A DNA stretch of 39,469 bases, taken from NCBI GenBank assembly GCA_025963905.1, contig JAOPZW010000037.1, positions 1-39,469 of the forward strand, written 5' to 3'. How positions within the stretch are numbered: the first letter of the stretch is position 1; each line of letters opens with the position of its first letter. The DNA comes from Solirubrobacterales bacterium. Its GTDB lineage: Bacteria; Actinomycetota; Thermoleophilia; Solirubrobacterales; Solirubrobacteraceae. A program made the translations under genes and the position numbers. The notes beneath the pieces were generated by a model. That model was not told the DNA's origin. It did not search any database and saw only the letters and a program-made list of their open reading frames with translations. This document shows positions 7,825 to 16,458 of the stretch, one piece after another.

Positions 7825-9464
7825 GGGCCGCGGTGCGAAGCGACAAGCTGATGACGCCCCAGGCCGCTGTGGCACTGGTCGCCGACGGCGACACGCTCGC
7901 AACGGGCGGCTTCGTCGGTTGCGGCGTGCCCGAGGAGCTGCTCGTCGCCCTCGAGGAGCGCTTCGTCGAGCGGGGCGGGCCTCGTGATCTCACCCTCGTC
8001 TATGCCGCAGGGCAGGGAGACGGCGGGAGCCGCGGCCTCAACCACCTCGCCCACGCAGGGCTCGTGCGGCGCGTGGTCGGCGGCCACTGGGGCCTGACGC
8101 CCGCGATGGGCCGCCTGGCCCTGGAGGGCCGGATCGAGGCGTACTGCCTGCCCCAGGGCGTGATCTCCCACCTGTACCGCGAGACCGCGGCCGGGCGCCC
8201 GGGCCTCCTCACCAAGGTCGGACTGGGCACGTTCGTGGATCCTCGGCTGGAGGGCGGCCGGCTCAACGAGCGGACGACGCAGGACATCGTGCGCGTGCTG
8301 GAGCTCGACGACGAGGAGTACCTCTTCTATCCGCGCATGCCCGTCGACGTCGCGTTCCTCCGCGGGACGACCACCGACAGCGCCGGCAACATCACGATGG
8401 AGCGCGAGGCGGTCACGCTCGAGGCGCTGTCGATCGCCCAGGCGGCGCGGAACTCCGGCGGCGTGGTCATCGTGCAGGTCGAGCAGACCGTCGCGCACCA
8501 CACGCTCTCCCCGCGCGAGGTCCAGATCCCCGGGATCCTGGTCGACGCGGTGGTGGTCGCAACCCCGGCGAACCACCCCCAGACCTTCGCCGAGCGTTAC
8601 AACCCGGCGTACACGGGCGAGGCGACCGCGGGCGCCGACGTGCTGCGCAGGCTGCCGCTGGACGCGCGCAAGGTCATCGCCCGCCGCGCCGTGTTCGAGC
8701 TGCAGCCGGGCGGGGTGGTGAATCTCGGCATCGGCATGCCGGAGGGCATCGTCCCGGTGGCACAGGAGGCCGGGGTGCTGTCCCTGATCACGCCCACCGT
8801 CGAGGCCGGCGGGATCGGCGGCCTGCCCGCGGGCGGCGGGAGCTTCGGCGCCGCGGCGAACGTCGAGGCGATCGTCGACCAGCCCTATCAGTTCGACTTC
8901 TACGACGGCGGGGGCCTGGACCAGGCGTTCCTCGGCCTCGCCGAGGTCGACGGCGAAGGGAACGTGAACGTCAGCCGGTTCGGCTCGCGGTTCCCCGGCG
9001 CCGGCGGGTTCATCAACATCAGCCAGAGCGCGCGCGCGGTGTGCTTCATGGGCACGTTCGCCGCGGGCGCGGAGCTCGAGGTCGGCGAGGGGCGGCTCCG
9101 CGTCATCCGGCCCGGGACGTCCAAGTTCGTCCCCCGCGTGGGGCACGTCACGTTCAGCGGTGCGCAGGCCCGCACCCGGGGGCAAGAGGTCCTCTACATC
9201 ACCGAGCGGTGCGTCCTGCGCCTGGGCCCGGCGGGCCTGGAGCTCGCCGAGATCGCGCCGGGGCTCGACCTCGAGGCCGATGTCCTTGCCCACATGGGCT
9301 TCCGCCCCAGCCTGGCCCCTGACCTTCGCGAGATGGACGAAGCCCTCTTCCGCGAGGCGCCGTTGATCTTCGCACCGGCAGCGATACCAACCACGAGTCG
9401 TCCTCGACCACGCGCTCGCCACCGGCGCCGGCCGAGCAACGACCTCGACCGCAGCATCTCCTGA
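7821..9464 (+). CDS. Fused-subunit acyl-CoA:carboxylate CoA-transferase (YdiF/propionate CoA-transferase type)
   Basis: The protein has 547 residues and combines the two CoA-transferase halves in one chain. The N-terminal half has [19 protein letters not shown] and [13 protein letters not shown]. The second half begins at about residue 282 with [11 protein letters not shown] and [10 protein letters not shown]. The catalytic glutamate is likely Glu328 in [11 protein letters not shown], the position used in type I enzymes to form the glutamyl-CoA intermediate. These enzymes move CoA between short-chain acyl-CoAs and carboxylates such as acetate or propionate. It overlaps the hydrolase by 4 bases, and an ABC exporter pair begins 20 bases downstream. 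The last 25 or so residues (Arg/Pro-rich) look unlike the family's usual end and may be an unconserved tail. Confidence 0.88.
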   Translation: MRAAVRSDKLMTPQAAVALVADGDTLATGGFVGCGVPEELLVALEERFVERGGPRDLTLVYAAGQGDGGSRGLNHLAHAGLVRRVVGGHWGLTPAMGRLALEGRIEAYCLPQGVISHLYRETAAGRPGLLTKVGLGTFVDPRLEGGRLNERTTQDIVRVLELDDEEYLFYPRMPVDVAFLRGTTTDSAGNITMEREAVTLEALSIAQAARNSGGVVIVQVEQTVAHHTLSPREVQIPGILVDAVVVATPANHPQTFAERYNPAYTGEATAGADVLRRLPLDARKVIARRAVFELQPGGVVNLGIGMPEGIVPVAQEAGVLSLITPTVEAGGIGGLPAGGGSFGAAANVEAIVDQPYQFDFYDGGGLDQAFLGLAEVDGEGNVNVSRFGSRFPGAGGFINISQSARAVCFMGTFAAGAELEVGEGRLRVIRPGTSKFVPRVGHVTFSGAQARTRGQEVLYITERCVLRLGPAGLELAEIAPGLDLEADVLAHMGFRPSLAPDLREMDEALFREAPLIFAPAAIPTTSRPRPRARHRRRPSNDLDRSIS

Positions 9465-9484
9465 CCCGCGACCAAGGAGCCGAG

Positions 9485-10486
9485 ATGAGCGACCCCCCGA
9501 TGATCACAGCCGAAGCGCTGGTGAAGTCGTTCGGCTCGACGGTGGCCCTGGCCGGCGTCGACCTCGAGGTCGAACGCGGCACGGTGCTCGGCCTCCTCGG
9601 CCGGAACGGCGCGGGCAAGACGACCCTCGTGCGCATCCTGGCGACCCTGCTGGCCCCCGACGTCGGAAGCGCCCGGATCGCCGGCGCCGACGTCCTGCGC
9701 GACCCCCAGACCGTCCGCTCGCGCATCGGGCTCGCGGGCCAGTACGCCGCGGTGGACGAGATGCTCACCGGCCGCGAGAACCTCGAGCTCGTCGGCCGTC
9801 TCTACGGCCTGCGCCGGCACGAGGCGGAGACGCGGGCGAGCGAGGTCCTCGAGCGCCTGAACCTCACGGCCGCCGCCGATCGCCTGGTGCTCACCTACTC
9901 GGGCGGAATGCGGCGCCGGCTCGACCTCGGCGCGAGCCTGGTCGGCCGCCCGCTGGTCCTCATCATGGACGAGCCCACGACCGGTCTGGACCCCGGCACG
10001 CGCATCGAGCTGTGGAAGTTCATCGGCGAGCTCGTGCGCGAGGGGACGACCCTCCTGCTGACCACCCAGTATCTGGAGGAGGCCGACCGACTGGCCGACC
10101 GCGTCGCCGTCATCGAGCGCGGCCGCATGATCGCCGAGGGCTCGCCGGGCGAGCTCAAGCAGCGCGTCGGCGGTGATGTGCTCGAGGTGCGATCGGCGAG
10201 CTTCGGCGACCTGGACCGGCTCGTCCACGTCCTGTCGGGACTCGGCTCGGGGCCGCCCGTGGCCGATGTGCGCGAGCAGCGCGTGACGCTGCCGACCGCC
10301 GACCGGGTGGCAACGCTGCTGGCCGCCGCACGGCGCATCGACGAGTCGGGGCTCCAGATCGACGACATCAGCCTGCGCCGCCCGTCGCTGGACGATGTCT
10401 TCCTCGCGCTCACGAGCTCTCGTGAGCCGCACGGATCCGCGCCGCCGACCAAAGGGCCTGTGACGTCCGAGCGGGTGGTCGTATGA
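9485..10486 (+). CDS. DrrA-type ABC transporter ATPase
   Basis: The protein has 333 residues with AAGGAG at 9475-9480. It has Walker A GRNGAGKTT (about 39-47), Q-loop AGQYAAVDEMLTGREN, ABC signature YSGGMRRRLDLGASL, Walker B LVLIMDEPTTGLDPGTR, and a switch region where the usual His is Gln (LLTTQYLEEAD), as is typical of daunorubicin-resistance (DrrA) exporters. The C-terminal 80 residues are the DUF4162-like extension of that family. It pairs with the membrane protein encoded by the next gene, with which it overlaps by 4 bases. Together they would form an ABC-2 exporter for a hydrophobic compound, drug or lipid; the substrate is unknown. The 20-base gap after the CoA-transferase suggests one transcript. 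Confidence 0.92.
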   Translation: MSDPPMITAEALVKSFGSTVALAGVDLEVERGTVLGLLGRNGAGKTTLVRILATLLAPDVGSARIAGADVLRDPQTVRSRIGLAGQYAAVDEMLTGRENLELVGRLYGLRRHEAETRASEVLERLNLTAAADRLVLTYSGGMRRRLDLGASLVGRPLVLIMDEPTTGLDPGTRIELWKFIGELVREGTTLLLTTQYLEEADRLADRVAVIERGRMIAEGSPGELKQRVGGDVLEVRSASFGDLDRLVHVLSGLGSGPPVADVREQRVTLPTADRVATLLAAARRIDESGLQIDDISLRRPSLDDVFLALTSSREPHGSAPPTKGPVTSERVVV

Positions 10487-11310
10487 GCGCCGTGCCGCTC
10501 AACCGGGCGCCCGCCGTGGCCGCGCCGGGAACCGTCCGCGCACATGGCCCGGGCGCCTTCGTGCGCGACACATGGCTCATGACGCGGCGCCATCTGCTCA
10601 TCACCCGCCGCACGCCGCAGCTCCTCGTGCTCTCGGCGGTCATGCCGATCATGTTCGTGTTGCTGTTCCGCTACGTGTTCGGCGGCTCGATCCGGGTGCC
10701 CGGCTACCCCAGCTACGTCGACTACCTGATCCCCGGGATCCTCGTGCAGACCGTCATCTTCGGCGCCTCGTCGACCGCCGTCGGGATGGCCGACGACATG
10801 TCGAAGGGGATCACCGACCGCTTCCGCTCGCTGCCGACGCAGCGCGGCGCCATCCTGGCGAGCCGCACGATCGCCGACGTCATCCGCCTCACGTATACGG
10901 TGGCGCTGCTGATCGGTGTCGGCCTCCTCGTCGGGTTCCGGATGCACACCGGTGTCCTCGAGGTGGCCGCCGGCCTCGGGATCGCGATCTTCTTCGGCTA
11001 CGCGTGCTCGTGGCTGTTCGCGCTCCTCGCCCTCGCGGTGCGCCACACGGAGACCGCGCAGCTCGCCGCCTTCCTCCTGACGTTCCCGTTCGTCTTCGCC
11101 GCGTCGACGTTCACGTCGACGGCGACGATGCCCCCGTGGCTGCGGACGTTCGCCGACGGCCAGCCGGTGACCAAGGTCGTCAACGCCCTACGGGCGCTGA
11201 TGGAGGGCACGGGCTCGGCGGCACGCCCGGCGCTGTACGCGCTCGCCTGGTCGGTGGGCATCCTCATCGTCGCCGCGAGCCTCGCGACGTGGCGCTTCCG
11301 GAAGATCTAG
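10483..11310 (+). CDS. DrrB-type ABC-2 membrane subunit
   Basis: The protein has 275 residues and six predicted membrane helices, starting near LLVLSAVMPIMFVLLFRYVFG. The PGYPSYVDYLIPGILVQTVIFGASSTAVGMADDMSKGITDRFRSLP segment region is the conserved core of DrrB/ABC-2 exporters. A short cytoplasmic N-terminus with Arg-rich residues (RRHLLITRRTPQ) precedes the first helix. The start overlaps the ATPase stop (ATGA), which implies stoichiometric synthesis. The stop codon TAG lies inside the left end of a 168-bp inverted repeat, so the message would end in a large hairpin. Role: export together with the preceding ATPase. Confidence 0.9.
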   Translation: MSAVPLNRAPAVAAPGTVRAHGPGAFVRDTWLMTRRHLLITRRTPQLLVLSAVMPIMFVLLFRYVFGGSIRVPGYPSYVDYLIPGILVQTVIFGASSTAVGMADDMSKGITDRFRSLPTQRGAILASRTIADVIRLTYTVALLIGVGLLVGFRMHTGVLEVAAGLGIAIFFGYACSWLFALLALAVRHTETAQLAAFLLTFPFVFAASTFTSTATMPPWLRTFADGQPVTKVVNALRALMEGTGSAARPALYALAWSVGILIVAASLATWRFRKI

Positions 11311-11474
11311 TGGTCCTTCTCGTGACGTTCGCCAGGAAATGCCGGGATGCCGGCGCCGTCAGGCAAGGACGCAGCGAGCGAGCAATGGCAGCGCCATTGC
11401 CGCGAGTGAGGACACAGCCTGGCGGTGATCGGCGCCCGGCATTTCCGGCGAAACGTTGCGAGAAGGGCCACTAG
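11307..11474. repeat. 168-bp imperfect inverted repeat between convergent genes
   Basis: The outer arms start with CTAGTGG.CCTTCTCG on both sides (left 11307, right ending 11474). They continue in alignment through ACGTT.CGCC.GGAAATGCCGGG, about 38 positions with three mismatches and two single-base bulges. A further CAGGC/GCCTG pairs internally. At the centre, GCAATGGC-AGC-GCCATTGC (11382-11400) is a perfect 8-bp hairpin. Between arms and centre lie similar but directly oriented AGGACGCAG and AGGACACAG segments that do not pair. The left arm contains the stop codon of the DrrB gene. It may be a bidirectional terminator, a miniature mobile element remnant, or a structured RNA. Confidence 0.7.
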
Positions 11475-11499
11475 CCCGCTAGGTCGTCTTCCGGCCTCG

Positions 11500-11531
11500 G
11501 GCCTCGGCCTCGGTCACTCGCGGCCGAGGCC
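11500..11531. terminator. Hairpin after the hydrolase gene
   Basis: GGCCTCGGCC and GGCCGAGGCC form a perfect 10-bp stem around a 12-base loop, 12 bases beyond the stop codon of the minus-strand hydrolase. No T-tract is present on either strand. Probable terminator for the minus-strand gene. Confidence 0.45.
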
Positions 11532-11543
11532 GGCCACTCCGAC

Positions 11544-12449
11544 TCAGGACGCGGCGCTCCAGGCGCTGGTGCCCGGAGCCGAACGCGGAGGGCGCCGGGA
11601 GGCGCTCAGCGTGTGGCGCTTCAGGAACGTTGCGATGTGCCGGTCCGCGCGCGGCTCGTCGGTCATGAAGAGATGGCCGGCGCCCGGCCACACCTTCAGC
11701 TCCGCACCCGGAATGGCCTGCGCCAGCAGGCGCCCGTTGGAGGGAGGGATGACGACGTCGTCCTCACCGTGGACGACCAGCGTCGGGGCCGCTATCTCGT
11801 GCAACCGGCCCACGGTGTTGTGCCCCGCGGCGGCGCCCACCTGGTGGATGTAGCCCAGGGCGTCGGTGGTGTCGAGGACGCGGCGGGCGATGTCCTCGGC
11901 GATGCGGTCGCCGTGCAGGCGACGCGTCTCCTCGGCGTAGTTGTAGGGAACGGCGGCCCATTCGGCCTCCTCGGAACCCATGGCGCCGGCCCGGACGAAG
12001 AAGCCGAGCGGCTCGGGACGGGCCAGGATGGTGCCGGGTCCGCCCGCCGTCGTGGCGCCGAGGACGAGCGCCTCCACGCGGTCCGGGTACATCAGGGCAA
12101 CCTCCTGGGCCACCATTCCACCCAGCGACATGCCGTATATGTGCGCGCGCTCCACGTCGGCCGCGTCGAGCACGGCGATCGCGTCAGCGGCCATCTGCGA
12201 GACGGTGTACGGCCAGGGCGAGTGTCCGCTGCGACCCATGTCGCGCTGGTCGAACGTGAGGACGCGGAACGACTGAGCCAGGACGGGCACCGTTCGCCAC
12301 CACGTGGCAAGCGTCATGGCCTGCCCATTGATGAGCAGGGCCGGCATCCCGGCTCCCGTGCTCTCGTAGTAGAGCTCGAAGGCACCGCGGCTGGCGTAGG
12401 GCAAGTCAGGCCGTCCTTTTCTGGTCGATGCCGGATTGCGGCACGACAA
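11544..12449 (-). CDS. Alpha/beta hydrolase, enol-lactonase-like
   Basis: The protein has up to 301 residues. Visible motifs are PALLINGQAM (oxyanion loop), FDQRDMGRSG, nucleophile GMSLGG (about 108-113), HGEDDVVIPP with the acid Asp, and GAGHLFMTDEP with the catalytic His. This combination is typical of 3-oxoadipate enol-lactonase-like and related hydrolases, with no signal peptide. The first in-frame start is TTG at 12449; a second TTG at 12404 has AAAAGGACGG just upstream and begins right before the conserved part (LPYASRGAFELYYES), so the shorter form (286 residues) may be the real one. The gene is convergent with the exporter pair and divergent from the LuxR-type regulator. The Ser/Arg/Pro-rich C-terminal 20 residues look unconserved. 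Confidence 0.82.
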   Translation of the reverse strand: MSCRNPASTRKGRPDLPYASRGAFELYYESTGAGMPALLINGQAMTLATWWRTVPVLAQSFRVLTFDQRDMGRSGHSPWPYTVSQMAADAIAVLDAADVERAHIYGMSLGGMVAQEVALMYPDRVEALVLGATTAGGPGTILARPEPLGFFVRAGAMGSEEAEWAAVPYNYAEETRRLHGDRIAEDIARRVLDTTDALGYIHQVGAAAGHNTVGRLHEIAAPTLVVHGEDDVVIPPSNGRLLAQAIPGAELKVWPGAGHLFMTDEPRADRHIATFLKRHTLSASRRPPRSAPGTSAWSAAS

Positions 12450-12602
12450 AGCGTGCTGCCTACCGGTCCTCAGGACATTTGGCCGTTGTGCCAGCGTCGA
12501 CTAGCCGCACGACCTCCCGGCCCCCCGCGACGTACCGCGCTGGGTGCAGTCGGACCGCCGATCTGCGCCAGACCGCGCAGCACGAAAGTGGCCCCTGGGC
12601 CG

Positions 12603-14105
12603 ATGACGAACGGCCGGATGTCCGCCAGCATCCAGGCCATGGCCGATGCAGCTCACCGTCCGACCTCGATGACCGATCCCGGCCCGCGTGGCGCGGCCGC
12701 CCGGGTGGTGAGCCTGCGCCAGGAGCATCACGTCCAGCCCGACGCGATCGAGCTCAAGGCCGTCGCCGATGTGGTCGCGGCCGCGGGCGACGAGGTCGCC
12801 GACAGGGCACGAGCCGCGCTGGATCCCGTGCTGGGCCATGACGCGCTGGTCCTCGTGACGCCTCGGTCTCCCACGTTCCCGGTCCAGATCGCCGCCTCCC
12901 GCGGGTTGCGCGAGCGGCTGGCCGGCGTCGCGTGGGACACGCTGATCGGAGAGCCGCACGGGACCGTGCCGCAGGACGGCGCCGTCCGCCTGACCATGCC
13001 CGACGTGGTCGGAGGGCTGCGCACGGTCGGCTGGCTGGCCTGCTCGGCCGGCTCGACGGTGGCGCTGGTGCTCGGGTCGCACGGCCCCTTCGCGGTCCAG
13101 CCGTCGCAGGAGCGCGCCGCCGTCCTGGTGGCCATGCTCGTCGCCGCCCGCGAGCGCCAGATCGGTGAAGATCCCTCGGCCGGGACGCTGGCGTTCTCGC
13201 GTGCCATCAGCCAGGAGCGCGAACGAGTCCGGTGGGAGCTTCAGAGCCGCCACACCGCGACGTTGAGCACGCTGCTGCAGGGCCTGCGCCGGGCGATCCG
13301 TCCGACGGATGCGACGTCCGGCGCGCGACGCACGGTCGAGCCGGCGATCGCCGAAGCCATCGACGTCGCGTCACGGGCGCTCCTGGACATCCAGGCCACC
13401 GCCAGGCGCGACGACTCGTCCCTCTACGTCCCGCTGGCAACGGAGTTCGCCGAGGCCCAGGCCGAGGCCCGCAGCATCGCGCGGCCTTCGGGCCTCCGGC
13501 TCATCGCCGGGCTGCGCTCCCCCGAGGACGCGCGGGTGCCGTGGGCGATCGCGCAAGCCGCACGCGCGGCGACGCGCGTCGCCGCGCTCCAGGCCACCCT
13601 CCAGATCGGCGCCGACAAGCTCCGCATCCAGTGGGAGCTCACCGAGGACACGCTCACCATCAGCATCTGCGACAACGGCGCCGGCGACGTGAACCCCGGC
13701 GGCGCCGTGCTCCCGGAGCTGGCGCTGATGCGCCGGCGCGTCGCCGCGCTGCGCGGCGACGTCGAGCTCGACGTGGCCCCTGGATGGGGCACCGCGCTGG
13801 TCTGCCGCCTGCCGCTGCACGATCTCGCCCCCGCGCCGGAGTCGCCCGCGGCCCAGCGCATCTCGGAGCTGCGCGCCCGGGAGCGCGAGGTCCTCGAGCT
13901 CATGGTCACGGGCCTGCGCAACCGGGACATCGCGGACCGCCTGTTCATCACCGTGCGGACGGTCAAGTTCCACGTCTCCAACATCCTCCACAAGCTCGAG
14001 GTGCACTCCCGCACCGAGGCGATCGCGCTTGCGCACTCAGCAGGCATCTCGACGGTCGCGGCAACGCCGGCCGAAGCGCCCGACGGCGCCGAAGCCGACT
14101 CCTAG
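12603..14105 (+). CDS. LuxR-type regulator fused to a degenerate histidine-kinase-like core
   Basis: The protein has about 500 residues. The N-terminal 180 residues resemble a GAF-like sensory region (DALVLVTPRSPTFPVQIAASRGLRERL). Residues 203-230 (SQERERVRWELQSRHTATL) align with the dimerisation helix of NarX/DesK-type kinases, but the phospho-accepting His is Gln214. An ATPase-like region follows: DNGAGD at 357-362 and GWGTALVCRLPL near 394-405. The helix expected to carry the N-box (AQAARAATRVAALQA) lacks the canonical Asn and His. A full LuxR helix-turn-helix ends the chain (about 421-485: LRAREREVLELMVTGLRNRDIADRLFI). The protein may thus bind DNA directly in response to a ligand rather than by phosphotransfer. 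ATG codons at 12603, 12618 and 12639 are all possible; no clear ribosome site decides. A reductase gene follows after 33 bases. Confidence 0.78.
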   Translation: MTNGRMSASIQAMADAAHRPTSMTDPGPRGAAARVVSLRQEHHVQPDAIELKAVADVVAAAGDEVADRARAALDPVLGHDALVLVTPRSPTFPVQIAASRGLRERLAGVAWDTLIGEPHGTVPQDGAVRLTMPDVVGGLRTVGWLACSAGSTVALVLGSHGPFAVQPSQERAAVLVAMLVAARERQIGEDPSAGTLAFSRAISQERERVRWELQSRHTATLSTLLQGLRRAIRPTDATSGARRTVEPAIAEAIDVASRALLDIQATARRDDSSLYVPLATEFAEAQAEARSIARPSGLRLIAGLRSPEDARVPWAIAQAARAATRVAALQATLQIGADKLRIQWELTEDTLTISICDNGAGDVNPGGAVLPELALMRRRVAALRGDVELDVAPGWGTALVCRLPLHDLAPAPESPAAQRISELRAREREVLELMVTGLRNRDIADRLFITVRTVKFHVSNILHKLEVHSRTEAIALAHSAGISTVAATPAEAPDGAEADS

Positions 14106-14138
14106 TACCGACAGCGAGTACAGAAAGGGACACCGCCG

Positions 14139-15017
14139 ATGAATCTCATCGTCACCGGCGCTTCCGGCCAGCTTGGGCGCCTCGTCGCGCTGGAGCTGCT
14201 CGATCGCGCCTCCGCGGACAAGATCATCCTGATCACCCGCCGCCCGCACGCGCTGACTGATCTCGCCGAGCGTGGCGCCGAAGTCCGGTACGGGGACTTC
14301 GACGACCCCCAGTCGCTGCCCGAGGCCTTCGCGGGAGGGGAGCGGATGCTCCTCATCAGCACCAACAACATCGGCGGGCGCACCCATCAGCACCGTGCGG
14401 CGCTCGAGGCGGCGGCCGGTGCCGGCCTCCGGCACGTCGTCTACACGTCGCTCACCAATCCGGTGCCCGACCACCCGACCGGCGACGTCGCGCGTGAGCA
14501 TCACGAGACGGAAGAGCTGCTGATGTCCAGCGGCATGGCGTGGACGATCCTCCGCTACGGCGCGTATGCCGACCTGCAGGTTCCGCTGGGCGCGATCGCC
14601 GTCGACTACGGCAAGCTGGTGACCAACGCGGGCGACGGGCGCATCGTCCCGATCTCGCGCCAGGACTGCGCCGAGGCGGCGGTCGCCGTGCTCACGTCCG
14701 ACGGGCACGAGGGCAACATCTACGACGTCACCGGTCCGGAGGCGCTCTCTCAATCCGACATCGCCGGACTGTTCAGCGAGATCAGCGGGCGTCCCGTCGA
14801 GGTGATCCCCATCGGCGACCGGCGCCTCACCTGGGCGTTGACCCGCCTGGGGACCCCGAAGGCGGTCGCGCGTGCGATCGTCAACCTCGGGGTCGCGACG
14901 CGGGAGAACTACTTCGACGTGATCGATCCCGCGTTCGAGAACCTGACCGGGCGCAATGCACGCCCGCTTCGCGACGTGCTGATCGCCCATCGCGGCGAGC
15001 TGCTGAACGCGGACTGA
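14139..15017 (+). CDS. NmrA-family NAD(P)H-dependent reductase (quinone-reductase-like)
   Basis: The protein has 292 residues, with GAAAGGGA about 11 bases before the ATG. The N-terminal Rossmann motif is GASGQLG (7-13), followed by RRPHAL in the region that selects NADP. DFDDPQSLPEAFAGGERMLLIS and HVVYTSLTNP match QOR2/YtfG-type NmrA proteins, which reduce quinones or act as redox sensors. The catalytic Tyr/Lys of classical short-chain dehydrogenases is not in its usual place, as expected for this family. It lies between the regulator and the PHA-synthase-like genes on the same strand; only 5 bases separate it from the next gene, so it is probably part of one operon. Its link to polymer metabolism, for example NADPH or redox balance, is inference. 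Confidence 0.88.
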   Translation: MNLIVTGASGQLGRLVALELLDRASADKIILITRRPHALTDLAERGAEVRYGDFDDPQSLPEAFAGGERMLLISTNNIGGRTHQHRAALEAAAGAGLRHVVYTSLTNPVPDHPTGDVAREHHETEELLMSSGMAWTILRYGAYADLQVPLGAIAVDYGKLVTNAGDGRIVPISRQDCAEAAVAVLTSDGHEGNIYDVTGPEALSQSDIAGLFSEISGRPVEVIPIGDRRLTWALTRLGTPKAVARAIVNLGVATRENYFDVIDPAFENLTGRNARPLRDVLIAHRGELLNAD

Positions 15018-15022
15018 CGAGC

Positions 15023-15391
15023 ATGGCGACCCAGTTCACCAACGGCGCCTGGCCGGCGCCCGACAGCGTCCGCCGGGCGATGGCCGACGCCGAGGGCCGG
15101 ATGGCCGCAGGCATGGAGCAGCTCGTCGCGGGCCAGGGCTTCTCGCAACTGCTCGCCTTGGCCGCGGAGAACGCCGTGGCGCTCACGACCGTCAACGCGG
15201 ATCTGTGGGATCTCACCCTGCGGAACCTCCGGCTGGCCGGACGTGCCGACATCCACCGCCTCGAGCGCCACCTGAACGGCATCGACGACAAGCTGGAGGC
15301 CCTCGTCCAGCAGGTCGAGGCCCTCGGCGACGCCCAGGAGGAGATCCAGGCCCTCCGCCACCCCCGGCTCACGGCCGGGGATGCCGCGTGA
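15023..15391 (+). CDS. Small helical protein, candidate PHA synthase partner (PhaE/PhaR- or phasin-like)
   Basis: The protein has 122 residues, with no signal peptide and no Cys. It is predicted to be almost entirely helical. The C-terminal third (HRLERHLNGIDDKLEALVQQVEAL) has a heptad pattern typical of coiled coils and resembles the end of PhaE/PhaR subunits and phasins, which bind the synthase or the polymer granule. It is much shorter than usual PhaE (about 40 kDa) or PhaR (about 22 kDa). The stop codon overlaps the GTG start of the PHA-synthase-like gene (GTGA), so the two are coupled. The assignment rests on position and helix pattern rather than a diagnostic motif. Confidence 0.6.
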   Translation: MATQFTNGAWPAPDSVRRAMADAEGRMAAGMEQLVAGQGFSQLLALAAENAVALTTVNADLWDLTLRNLRLAGRADIHRLERHLNGIDDKLEALVQQVEALGDAQEEIQALRHPRLTAGDAA

Positions 15392-16458
15392 CCGGGCCGC
15401 CCGGCGCGCGGCTGGCGTCGGCGGCCGTCGAGACCGCGAACATCCTGCTCACGACCGGCGATGCGCGCATCGCGGTCACGCCGAAGGACGTCGTCTGGGC
15501 GCACCGCAAGACCACGCTGTACCGCTACCGCTCCGGCGACCGCCGCCACGCGGTACCGGTCCTGCTCGTCTTCGCGCTGATCAACCGGCCGCACATCTTC
15601 GATCTGCGGCCCGGGCACTCGTTCATCGAGTACCTCCTGGCCGAGGGCTTCGACGTCTATCTCCTGGACTGGGGCCAGCCAGGCCCCGAAGACCGCGACA
15701 CCGGGCTCGAGTACTACGTGTGCGACGCGCTCCCGTGGGCGATGCGCGAGGTCAGGCGCTCGTCCGGCGTCGACGAGGTCACCCTCGTGGGCTGGTGCAT
15801 CGGCGGAACGCTGTGCGCCATGCACGCGGCGCTCGAGGGCCCGCGCAGCCCGGCGCGCAACCTGGTGCTCCTGACGACCCCGATCGACACCAGTGAGTCG
15901 CTGTACAGCAAGTGGGTCGGACCCGACCACTTCGATGTCGAGCACGTCACCGACGGATGGCCCGCGGTGCCCGGCGTCACGATCGACATCGCGAACAAGC
16001 TGATGAAGCCGGTGACGAATCTGTGGACCAGCTATCGCCGGCTCGCGGAGTCCGTGTACGACGGAACGGCCGACCGCGAGGGCTACCAGTCGATGGCGAA
16101 GTGGATCGCCGACAACCCGGCGTTCCCGGCGCGCGCGTTCCGCGAATGGGTCACCTGGCTGTACAAGGAGAACCGGCTGGTCCGCGGCCGCCTGAGGCTG
16201 CGGGGCCGTCGCGTCGACCTCGCGCGCATCGAGCAGCCGCTGCTCGTCGTCACCGCGCGCGCCGACCACATCGCGCCGCCGAGCAACTCCCAACCGCTCC
16301 TGGACCTCACCGGCAGCTCCGACGTCGAGCACTTCGATCGACCGGGCGGCCACATCGGCCTCATGGCGGGCTCCAGGGCACGCCGGGAGATCTGGCCCGA
16401 TGTGGCCGCCTGGCTCGCGACGCGGTCGGCTCCCGCGGCCCCGCTCCCGGCAGCCTGA
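15388..16458 (+). CDS. phaC: Poly(3-hydroxyalkanoate) synthase-like protein (PhaC)
   Basis: The protein has 356 residues from GTG. It has the alpha/beta hydrolase fold with the PHA-synthase version of the lipase box, GWCIGG, placing Cys137 as nucleophile. Asp293 (TARADHIAPP) and His322 (GGHIGLM) complete the triad. VYLLDWGQPGPEDRD is characteristic of PhaC. The enzyme polymerises hydroxyacyl-CoA into polyester and releases CoA. The length matches class III/IV synthase catalytic subunits (about 40 kDa), which need a second subunit, so the preceding small helical protein is the natural partner. No ketothiolase or acetoacetyl-CoA reductase of classical type is nearby. A strong hairpin directly follows the stop. 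Confidence 0.88.
   Translation: MTGPPGARLASAAVETANILLTTGDARIAVTPKDVVWAHRKTTLYRYRSGDRRHAVPVLLVFALINRPHIFDLRPGHSFIEYLLAEGFDVYLLDWGQPGPEDRDTGLEYYVCDALPWAMREVRRSSGVDEVTLVGWCIGGTLCAMHAALEGPRSPARNLVLLTTPIDTSESLYSKWVGPDHFDVEHVTDGWPAVPGVTIDIANKLMKPVTNLWTSYRRLAESVYDGTADREGYQSMAKWIADNPAFPARAFREWVTWLYKENRLVRGRLRLRGRRVDLARIEQPLLVVTARADHIAPPSNSQPLLDLTGSSDVEHFDRPGGHIGLMAGSRARREIWPDVAAWLATRSAPAAPLPAA

Noticed and set aside
4153-7902. 1249-residue open frame on the minus strand
   Set aside because: It runs opposite to pyruvate kinase, the small secreted protein and the hydrolase, all strongly supported. The composition is that of an antisense shadow.
7746-9422. 558-residue minus-strand frame
   Set aside because: It is antisense to the CoA-transferase with intact catalytic motif; the sequence is low in hydrophobic core residues and rich in Arg, His and Asp.
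11307-11474. Integron attC site or insertion sequence
   Set aside because: The repeat is long and palindromic, but no integrase, transposase, cassette array, or target-site duplication was seen.
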